Assembly: GCA_027023325.1 (NCBI GenBank)
Contig: JALVVQ010000285.1
Coordinates: 1-7,002, forward strand
Origin: Campylobacteraceae bacterium
GTDB lineage: Bacteria; Campylobacterota; Campylobacteria; Campylobacterales; Sulfurovaceae
Length of the DNA: 7,002 bases
Reading direction: 5' to 3'
Shown here one piece after another: positions 1 through 5,567 of the stretch. The number at the start of each line of letters is the position of its first letter. The stretch's first letter is position 1. The translations under genes were made by a program, and so were the position numbers. Below the pieces are notes generated by a model. It was not told the origin of the DNA. It saw only the letters and a program-made list of their open reading frames with translations, and did not search any database.

Positions 1-18
1 GTATAGTATATCTAGTCT

Positions 19-55
19 TAAAGAATAATTATTATTATATAAATATTATTCTTTA
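19..55. repeat. AT-only inverted repeat upstream of the EAL module
   Basis: Eleven bases at 19-29 (TAAAGAATAAT) are the perfect reverse complement of 45-55, separated by a 15-nt AT-rich spacer. The stem contains one G-C pair, so as an RNA hairpin it would be weak. It could be a poor terminator for a gene left of the window or a protein-binding dyad upstream of the promoter at 118. The sequence does not decide between these. The rest of 1-143 shows no coding potential. Confidence 0.45.
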
Positions 56-117
56 TATAAAACGATTAGTAAGGATAGAAAAAAGTCAAAATATGCTGAG
101 TATTGTTAAAAACTCGC

Positions 118-123
118 TATAAT
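118..123 (+). promoter_or_regulatory. Sigma-70 -10 box (TATAAT) for the small membrane protein/EAL module
   Basis: A perfect TATAAT lies at 118-123, about 20 nt before the ATG at 144. No good -35 hexamer sits 16-18 bp upstream, but the preceding DNA is A/T-rich, as is common for Campylobacterota sigma-70 promoters, which depend little on a -35 box. Transcription would start near 130, leaving a leader of about 14 nt that holds little more than the ribosome binding site AGGGGG at 133-138. Confidence 0.6.
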
Positions 124-143
124 TTCTTTGATAGGGGGAAAGT

Positions 144-326
144 ATGGAATTTTTAAGTCGTTTTACACTATATGATGTTTTTTTGGTGGCTATTGGGCTT
201 GTGCTAGCCAGTACTATTCGGATTTTTAATAATTTGTGTAAAGAGCAGAAAAGACTTGAAGAATTTGATTTACCGGCAAGAGAGCAGTATAAACTTATGT
301 ATACATATATGGATTCTAGGAAATGA
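144..326 (+). CDS. Small single-pass membrane protein, translationally coupled to the EAL gene
   Basis: This 60-residue protein is not one I recognise. Residues about 9-28 form one hydrophobic helix (LYDVFLVAIGLVLASTI core). They are followed by a charged tail with basic residues R26, K33, K36 and R37, so the C terminus is probably cytoplasmic by the positive-inside rule. The ATG at 144 has a strong AGGGGG ribosome binding site five nt upstream and a TATAAT promoter, which makes it a convincing small gene. Its TGA (324-326) overlaps the first ATG of the EAL gene (323) as ATGA, so translation is probably coupled. I infer that it anchors the EAL protein at the membrane. Alternatively, it is the N-terminal membrane part of what was once a single membrane-EAL protein, split by a frame change near 320. 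Confidence 0.65.
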   Translation: MEFLSRFTLYDVFLVAIGLVLASTIRIFNNLCKEQKRLEEFDLPAREQYKLMYTYMDSRK

Positions 327-1135
327 GAATGTTTCAAAGAGAGAGTGAGGAGCGGATGGTTTTATTAGAGGAGAGACTGGGTAAAAGGGAGTTTCAGCAA
401 GCAATTGAAAATAATGATTTCCTTTTCTTTTATCAGCCTATTTATGCTTTGAGAAATGAGACATTGATAGGTGTGGAAGTATTGTCTCGATTGAATTACA
501 AAAAAGAAGGTATTTTGATGCCGAATTTCTTCTTGCAACAAGCTGTAGAATGCAATATGATGACAGAAGTTACTGCCTATCTTCTTGACCATGTGCTTTC
601 CCAAAAAAGGTTTTGGTCCACACAGATGGGTAAAAATATTGATACTACGATTAACTTGGGAATATCAGATATTCGTTCTGGTGTTTTTACGGAAATGCTT
701 GAGAAGAAGATGCTGGAGTACGATACGGACCCTTCTATGGTCACCATAGATATCTCTGAAGAGATATTGGAAAGGGGCTATGACGCAGTTTTTGAGGAGT
801 GTTATATGCTCAATAAATTGGGTGTAAAGTTAGCGATAGATCATTTCGGAAAAGGAAATATTTCTCTTGGTTATCTTGCCACGCTTCCCCTACATGCAAT
901 AAAAATGGATAAATCTATGATTACGGGAATAACAGAAAAAGAAGGAAAATTGCGTTTGGTATCAGGGATTATCTCCATGGGAAGAAAGCTAGATATAGAG
1001 GTGGGTGCCACCTTTGTGGATTCGAAAATGGTTAAAATACTTCTTGCTAGAATCAACTGTCAGTTTGTCCAAGGAAACTATCTGGGAAAGGCAGTTCCTG
1101 CTTTTGAGATCACCGATTTGATTCGTAACAATTAA
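323..1135 (+). CDS. Stand-alone EAL-domain protein, probably a catalytically inactive c-di-GMP phosphodiesterase homologue
   Basis: The protein has 270 residues: a charged, helical N terminus (about 5-30), then an EAL domain (about 25-268), with no GGDEF, PAS or receiver domain. EAL domains hydrolyse cyclic di-GMP using two metal ions. Comparing motifs with the family, I see the EAL-motif Glu as E52 (EVLSR), the Asn of the NLS motif as N111, the TE-type Glu as E146, the first Asp of DDFGTG as D173, Lys K194 (IKMDKS) and the Gln of QGY as Q250. The second Asp of DDFGTG is H174, the loop reads FGKGN, and the Glu of the AEGVE motif is T230. Losing these two residues predicts little or no hydrolysis, while several pocket residues remain, so a c-di-GMP-binding or protein-interaction role is more likely (inference). 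A start at 323 gives the ATGA overlap with the preceding gene. A start at 329 (Met3) has better spacing, seven nt, to the AGGA at 318-321. Confidence 0.88.
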   Translation: MRMFQRESEERMVLLEERLGKREFQQAIENNDFLFFYQPIYALRNETLIGVEVLSRLNYKKEGILMPNFFLQQAVECNMMTEVTAYLLDHVLSQKRFWSTQMGKNIDTTINLGISDIRSGVFTEMLEKKMLEYDTDPSMVTIDISEEILERGYDAVFEECYMLNKLGVKLAIDHFGKGNISLGYLATLPLHAIKMDKSMITGITEKEGKLRLVSGIISMGRKLDIEVGATFVDSKMVKILLARINCQFVQGNYLGKAVPAFEITDLIRNN

Positions 1136-1165
1136 TAGATTACTGTACCCGTAGTGGCTGCATTG

Positions 1166-1194
1166 AGATTAATTTTTTCTTTAGCTGTTAATCT
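1166..1194 (+). repeat. Weak inverted repeat after the EAL gene
   Basis: AGATTAA at 1166-1172 is the reverse complement of TTAATCT at 1188-1194, around a 15-nt loop that includes a run of six T. The stem is short and AT-rich and no T run follows the right arm, so it does not look like a normal intrinsic terminator. The EAL gene therefore has no clear terminator before rluD, and read-through into the next operon is possible. Confidence 0.2.
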
Positions 1195-1257
1195 GACAAG
1201 GAATCCGTAATTCTGATAGTATTATGTAAGTTATATTTTTTAATATATACTTAACCA

Positions 1258-1270
1258 TTTTTTGGATAAA
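1258..1270 (+). promoter_or_regulatory. Candidate Campylobacter-type promoter for the rluD-ftsEX operon
   Basis: A TTTTTTG tract at 1258-1264 is directly followed by GATAAA at 1265-1270. This resembles the T-rich extended element plus TATAAT-like -10 described for Campylobacter sigma-70 promoters; four of the six -10 positions match. Transcription would begin near 1277, giving a leader of about 28 nt. Alternative -10 boxes are TAATAT at 1272-1277 and TAATAT at 1241-1246. Which one is used cannot be settled from sequence. Confidence 0.4.
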
Positions 1271-1296
1271 GTAATATTAGATAAGCTTTATCCAAA
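1261..1296 (+). promoter_or_regulatory. Perfect 11-bp inverted repeat overlapping promoter and ribosome binding site of rluD
   Basis: TTTGGATAAAG at 1261-1271 is the exact reverse complement of 1286-1296, with a 14-nt spacer. As RNA the helix extends outward to 1257/1300 through A-U and G-U pairs, about 15-16 pairs in all. It would then bury the whole rluD ribosome binding site, AAAGGA at 1294-1299. As DNA it spans the candidate -10 boxes and could be an operator. There is no T run after the right arm, and it abuts a start codon, so it is not a terminator. Confidence 0.6.
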
Positions 1297-1304
1297 GGAT
1301 TGTA

Positions 1305-2288
1305 GTGCAGTATCATGAACTGGTGATTTCAGAGCAAGGCAGATTGGATAAACTTCTCTCTGTGCAGCTAAGTCAGAGCAGGAATCAGATAGAAAAATTA
1401 ATACGCGAAGGACTAGTCGAGGTGGAAGGAAAATGTGTGACTAAGCCTAGCTTCAAACTTTCTGAGGGTGACAAAATCAGATACAGCTTTCGTCAAGCGT
1501 CCTTGCAGACATCCTCTTTGACATCGATGACAGTAGATTTTGATATTGATATCCTCTATGAGGACGATGATCTATTGGTGGTCAACAAACCAAGTGGTCT
1601 GGTGGTGCATCCGGCACCTTCTGTCAAGGAGCCCACATTGGTAGACTGGTTGGTGCAAAAAGGGATATCACTTTCCACAATCTCAGGAGAAGAGCGATAC
1701 GGAATAGTGCATCGCATTGATAAAGAAACTACTGGCGCACTGGTGATTGCCAAGAACAACGAAACACATCAAGTACTTAGTGAGCAGCTCCAAGACAAAA
1801 GTATGGGTCGCTACTATTTGGCATTGATTGATCTGCCACTGAAGGAGAATGGGACCGTGGAGGCTCCTATAGCCAGAAACCCGAAAAATCGCCTCAAGAT
1901 GGCAGTGGTGGAGGGCGGAAGAGAGGCTAAGACTGAGTTTGTCCGTGTGGCAGAGAGTAGTCGCAATACCGCACTGATTGCAGCCAAGCTCTACACGGGT
2001 CGTACCCATCAGATACGGGTACATCTAGAGAGTTTGGGACGCCATATTTTAGGTGATGAGCTATATGGCTTTAAGAGCAAAAAAGGTAAAATCCCTAGAG
2101 TTTATCTTCATGCCTATATGTTGTATCTGATTCATCCCTCTACCAAAAAAAGGCTAGAGATTGTAGCACCCTTATTTGCCGATATGGATGCATACATAGA
2201 ACAAAATTTTGATAAAGGAGAGATAGATGAAAAAATCCAGAAAATATATTTTCAAAATTGCTTTGCTTCTTTCGGTCATTCTGCTTAG
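1305..2288 (+). CDS. rluD: RluD-type 23S rRNA pseudouridine synthase (RluA family)
   Basis: This enzyme isomerises uridine to pseudouridine in rRNA; E. coli RluD modifies helix 69 of 23S rRNA. The 327-residue length matches that of RluD. Residues about 7-60 form an S4 RNA-binding domain. The catalytic domain follows, with NKPSGLVVHPAP (94-105), the signature GIVHRIDKETTGALV (133-147) holding catalytic Asp139, and TGRTHQIRVHL (231-241). The VVHP motif favours RluD over RluC, but the exact target is inferred. The start is GTG with AAAGGA at 1294-1299 five nt upstream; no better start is seen. It is the first gene of the operon. Its last 20 or so codons overlap the downstream lipoprotein gene out of phase by 62 nt, so residues after about 307 are probably a non-conserved tail. 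Confidence 0.93.
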   Translation: MQYHELVISEQGRLDKLLSVQLSQSRNQIEKLIREGLVEVEGKCVTKPSFKLSEGDKIRYSFRQASLQTSSLTSMTVDFDIDILYEDDDLLVVNKPSGLVVHPAPSVKEPTLVDWLVQKGISLSTISGEERYGIVHRIDKETTGALVIAKNNETHQVLSEQLQDKSMGRYYLALIDLPLKENGTVEAPIARNPKNRLKMAVVEGGREAKTEFVRVAESSRNTALIAAKLYTGRTHQIRVHLESLGRHILGDELYGFKSKKGKIPRVYLHAYMLYLIHPSTKKRLEIVAPLFADMDAYIEQNFDKGEIDEKIQKIYFQNCFASFGHSA

Positions 2289-2907
2289 TGGGTGTTCCAC
2301 GCAGGGGATATTGGCCATAGGGAGTGATGAAACTCTTCCGAGAATTACAGGCATCAAGCATATCGTAGGTAAGGGTAGCATAGGGTTTGAATGGTCGGCA
2401 ATTAAAGACAGCAGGGTCAAGGGTATCAAAGTGTATAGAGCCATCCCACAAAATACGAAAGATCAAAAATACACTAAGATAGCAAGCATTGATGACAGGT
2501 ATGCAACCCATTTTGTCGATAGGGGTATTGTACCTAACCAAACCTATCTTTATACATTCACCACCTATAGTCTATTGAAGGAATCTTTACCTAGTGCAAT
2601 CATAAGGGTACAAACACGAGAGGCTTTTGAGGCAGTAAGTTTTATCAAAACCTATAGTCGCGACAAGGGTGTAGTTAAGGTACTTTGGAGTCCGCATCCT
2701 AGTGCTGAGATATCGGAATATATCATCGAGAGAAAAATATCTGGTGGAAAATGGAAGTATCTTGCACTGGTCAGAGGGCGGCTTATGCCTGAGTACATTG
2801 ATGAGTCGGTTGCTATCGGGTACACCTATAGTTATCGTGTGATAGCACGCAGCAGCAGTGGAATCAGGGCACTTCCGAGTGAAGCTTCTGTGCTCAAAGT
2901 ACAGTAA
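2227..2907 (+). CDS. Fibronectin type III domain lipoprotein (FlpA-like)
   Basis: The protein has 226 residues. It begins with a lipoprotein signal: positive MKKSRK, a hydrophobic stretch (8-20) and the lipobox LSGC with lipidated Cys23. Two fibronectin type III repeats follow, at about 38-131 and 134-226. They share recognisable strands such as GSIGFEWSA/GVVKVLWSP, GIKVYR/EYIIER and TYLYTFTTYS/TYSYRVIARS. It is the positional counterpart of C. jejuni Cj1279c (FlpA), an adhesin that binds host fibronectin. FlpA is longer, with three FnIII domains as I recall, and a free-living organism need not use the protein for host binding. The start is set by AAAGGAG at 2214-2220 (spacing six) and the intact signal peptide, although it lies 62 nt inside rluD. 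Whether it faces the periplasm or the outer surface is not visible; a cell-envelope role linked to the ftsEX genes is inference. Confidence 0.88.
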   Translation: MKKSRKYIFKIALLLSVILLSGCSTQGILAIGSDETLPRITGIKHIVGKGSIGFEWSAIKDSRVKGIKVYRAIPQNTKDQKYTKIASIDDRYATHFVDRGIVPNQTYLYTFTTYSLLKESLPSAIIRVQTREAFEAVSFIKTYSRDKGVVKVLWSPHPSAEISEYIIERKISGGKWKYLALVRGRLMPEYIDESVAIGYTYSYRVIARSSSGIRALPSEASVLKVQ

Positions 2908-2922
2908 AGGAGAATCGGTACT

Positions 2923-4098
2923 GTGCCTCATGTAAAAGTCAAACCTTTCGATACCGATACAATTGAAATGCATCTTGAGAAAGACGAGCGCTTTGTTTTT
3001 AGGGCACTTTCGCAAAAAAACAGTGATGAATTACTTGGTTTGTATTACGAGGGTAACGCCTTTGTCTTACAAATTAAAAAGCGAGAAGATGCTTACCTGA
3101 TCAAACCAGACAGTATTAGTAGACCGCTGGATGTCAATAAAATCAAGCGTGCACTGGCACTACTGACGGAGACACTGAATCTGGTTGTCTTGCATTCCAA
3201 TATTGCATTTTCTGTCAATAAGCCCTCATTGGCAGAAAATGCAAACAAAAAGATTAAGGATTTTGAGGCCCCGCAATTCACCAGAGAAGAAATTGCAATT
3301 GAAGTAGGCTTTGGCAGCGGAAGGCATCTGCTGCATCAGGCAAAGAAAAATCCAGAAGTACTCTTCATCGGTATTGAGATACATACCCCTTCAGCGCAGC
3401 AGGTACTCAAACAAATTGCTTTGCAGGGGATTGATAATATATGGATAGTCAATTATGATGCAAGGCTTTTACTGGAGATGATGCCGTCAAATAGTTGCAA
3501 TGATATCTATGTGCATTTTCCCGTACCATGGGATAAAAAACCTCACAGGAGAGTGATTGGTACAAGTTTTATTCAAGAGTCTATGCGTGTTTTGAGCGTG
3601 GATGGAAGACTTGAGCTCAGGACAGACAGTGATCAGTATTACCGCTATGCGCTGGAGACATTCAGTGCCTATCCCAAGATTCACTTCCATGTAGAGAAAA
3701 ACAGTGATATTGCAGTGACAAGTAAGTATGAGGATCGTTGGAGAGCACAGGAAAAAGACATCTATACTGTGACAGTGGTATGCATGGAGCACTCTGAAGG
3801 TAAAGTGATGGATTATGATTTTACTTTTGATAGACAGAAAAATAGAGAGGTGACAGCAGAAATTTGTACTCTCAAAACAGCAGTGCATGAGCATTTTTTT
3901 ATCCATTTTGAGGAGTGCTTTGTCATGAAAGAAAAGAAGGGAATGCTTGTCAGGATCTCGTTCGGTAGCTTTGACAGGCCGGAACAAAAGTATCTGTTTG
4001 TGACTCAGCATGACATCAGTTACTACCCCCAAAATCCTGTAAAGACGGAGACCAACTACCGTGCACATCAGCAGATAGGAGAATTTATCTATGGCTAA
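2923..4098 (+). CDS. trmB: tRNA (guanine-N7-)-methyltransferase, long Campylobacterota form
   Basis: TrmB uses S-adenosylmethionine to make m7G46 in the tRNA variable loop. The methyltransferase core spans about 110-290. It has the SAM-binding loop IEVGFGSGRHLL (126-137), FIGIEI (148-153) ending motif II, the NYDA segment (177-180), HFPVPWDKKPHRRV (198-211) in place of the usual FPDPW.KKRH.KRR, and the LRTDSDQYY segment (232-240). At 391 residues it is far longer than typical TrmB (about 210-240). The N-terminal ~110 and C-terminal ~100 residues are extensions of unknown role that I recall also in the Campylobacter and Helicobacter proteins. The start is GTG, with AAAGGAG at 2906-2912 and a longish ten-nt spacing; the N terminus reads MPHVKVK. 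It starts 15 nt after the lipoprotein gene and overlaps ftsE by eight nt. Confidence 0.93.
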   Translation: MPHVKVKPFDTDTIEMHLEKDERFVFRALSQKNSDELLGLYYEGNAFVLQIKKREDAYLIKPDSISRPLDVNKIKRALALLTETLNLVVLHSNIAFSVNKPSLAENANKKIKDFEAPQFTREEIAIEVGFGSGRHLLHQAKKNPEVLFIGIEIHTPSAQQVLKQIALQGIDNIWIVNYDARLLLEMMPSNSCNDIYVHFPVPWDKKPHRRVIGTSFIQESMRVLSVDGRLELRTDSDQYYRYALETFSAYPKIHFHVEKNSDIAVTSKYEDRWRAQEKDIYTVTVVCMEHSEGKVMDYDFTFDRQKNREVTAEICTLKTAVHEHFFIHFEECFVMKEKKGMLVRISFGSFDRPEQKYLFVTQHDISYYPQNPVKTETNYRAHQQIGEFIYG

Positions 4099-4765
4099 TA
4101 TTATTTCGGCATCACACCTGACACTGGGATACAACAAAAATGATGCAGATATCATCAAAAATGCCAATTTCAAGATTAAGAAAGGAGACTTTGTCTTTAT
4201 CACGGGTCCAAGTGGTAGCGGTAAGTCAACCCTATTGAGATCTTTTTACGGACAGCTCAAACCCAAGAGCGGAAACCTACTTGTAGGCGCACAGGATATG
4301 AACAAGATCAGCAAGAAGAAGCTTCAAGAACTTCGCACCTACTTTGGGATTATCTTTCAAGACTATAAACTTATCAATGAGTGGAGTGTTGCCAAAAACG
4401 TAGTGTTGCCGCTGATCATTGCTGGATACAATACAGATGTGCAGGAGACACAGGCAAAAAGATTGCTCAAGCATGTCAAACTTTCAGAGCATGCAGACAG
4501 GCTTCCTCTGGAGCTAAGTGGTGGAGAGCAGCAGCGGATCGGTGTAGCCAGAGCATTGGCAAAAAACCCCACATTGATTCTAGCTGATGAGCCTACTGGA
4601 AATCTGGATGAGTACTCCTCTAATGTTATCTGGGATCTGCTGGAGAATGCCAATGAACAACTGGATGCAACGGTGGTAGTGGTGACACACAGGATACCCA
4701 ATATTTTCAGTATCCCCTACAGACATCTCATTATCGAAAATAAGGGCATCTATGAAGTACATTAA
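4091..4765 (+). CDS. ftsE: Cell division ATP-binding protein FtsE
   Basis: FtsE is the ATPase of the FtsEX complex, a type VII (mechanotransmission) ABC system. It couples ATP hydrolysis in the cytoplasm to activation of peptidoglycan hydrolysis at the division site. All ABC motifs are intact in 224 residues: Walker A GPSGSGKST (39-47), Q-loop Gln90, signature LSGGEQQR (142-149), Walker B LILADEP (162-168) followed by TGNLD, and H-loop His200. Length and motifs fit FtsE/LolD-type ATPases, and the adjoining ftsX decides for FtsE. The ATG has AGGAG at 4077-4081, nine nt upstream. The start overlaps the trmB stop by eight nt (ATGGCTAA) and the end overlaps ftsX by 14 nt, so co-translation with ftsX is likely. 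Confidence 0.95.
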   Translation: MANIISASHLTLGYNKNDADIIKNANFKIKKGDFVFITGPSGSGKSTLLRSFYGQLKPKSGNLLVGAQDMNKISKKKLQELRTYFGIIFQDYKLINEWSVAKNVVLPLIIAGYNTDVQETQAKRLLKHVKLSEHADRLPLELSGGEQQRIGVARALAKNPTLILADEPTGNLDEYSSNVIWDLLENANEQLDATVVVVTHRIPNIFSIPYRHLIIENKGIYEVH

Positions 4766-5567
4766 AGAACACATTATGTTTATTTTTCCCATGCTGGCTA
4801 TTCTGTTTGGTATTGAGTCGTTTATCGTTTTTAATCGCATGAGTCAAAATTATGAACAGAGCCTAAAGGCGGATTACTCCATACTCGTCCTTGCCAACTC
4901 ACCTATGACACTGCCCGACTTCAAACAATTGGATGGTCGTATCAACAGACTGGACAGTATAGAAAAACGCGCTATTGTCAAAGAGATGGCGCAGGGCATG
5001 CACGGTATCTCAGCTGAGGATATCATGCAGTCTTTACCGTATTTTTACACAGTGCACCTGGGAAGTTTTTTGGATTCGCAAGAGATTGGAAGGATCAAGG
5101 AGATGCTACTTGCTTCCAAGCATATCAAGAAAGTAGAGACTTTTGGGAAAAGCCACAACTCGAGCTATAACCTTTTTGTATTTATCAAGGTGGTTCTGTG
5201 GACTTTTGTAGGTTTCATGACATTTACCAGTCTCTTTTTGGTGATTAAACAGATGGAAATATGGCAGCTTGCACACAGGGAGCGTATGCAGGTGATGGAG
5301 ATATTTGGTGCCTCCACGATGCTAAGAAGTGGGATACTCTTTAAACGAGCGATCATTGATGCGATTATCGCTACGCTGCTTACAAGTGGACTTTTTGCCT
5401 TTTTGCGCTTTGTGTGGATCAAGCAGAGCCATATAGACTTGCTTATGCAAAATGAAGCACTACTCTTTGCCTATAAGGATATCGCTATATTGGGCGGTAT
5501 TGCAATGTTTATCGTGATTACGGCAGTCTTGATGGTGGTAATAGGCAGCAGGGAGAGTAAACTTTGA
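4752..5567 (+). CDS. ftsX: Cell division membrane protein FtsX
   Basis: This is the transmembrane partner of FtsE, 271 residues, slightly shorter than the usual ~300. Hydrophobic segments fit the four-helix FtsX/MacB fold: TM1 about 8-28, a periplasmic domain about 29-140, TM2 about 142-166, TM3 about 200-222 and TM4 about 244-265. The cytoplasmic stretch between TM2 and TM3 (RERMQVMEIFGAS, about 177-189) is the coupling segment that usually contacts FtsE. The periplasmic domain should bind the coiled coil of the EnvC-like protein encoded next. The ATG at 4752 lies inside ftsE (14-nt overlap) and the TGA overlaps the next gene's TTG by four nt, typical of a stoichiometric complex. Primary sequence of FtsX is poorly conserved, so the call rests on topology and context. 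Confidence 0.92.
   Translation: MKYIKEHIMFIFPMLAILFGIESFIVFNRMSQNYEQSLKADYSILVLANSPMTLPDFKQLDGRINRLDSIEKRAIVKEMAQGMHGISAEDIMQSLPYFYTVHLGSFLDSQEIGRIKEMLLASKHIKKVETFGKSHNSSYNLFVFIKVVLWTFVGFMTFTSLFLVIKQMEIWQLAHRERMQVMEIFGASTMLRSGILFKRAIIDAIIATLLTSGLFAFLRFVWIKQSHIDLLMQNEALLFAYKDIAILGGIAMFIVITAVLMVVIGSRESKL

Noticed and set aside
1166..1194. Intrinsic terminator of the EAL gene
   Set aside because: The stem is only seven AT-rich pairs and the T run lies in the loop, not after the stem.
1683..2024. Minus-strand open frame of 113 codons inside rluD
   Set aside because: It is antisense to the conserved catalytic region of RluD, with no recognisable domain.
3487..4203. Minus-strand open frame of 238 codons opposite trmB/ftsE
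   Set aside because: It lies antisense to two clearly recognisable genes, has no family resemblance and a composition typical of a shadow frame.
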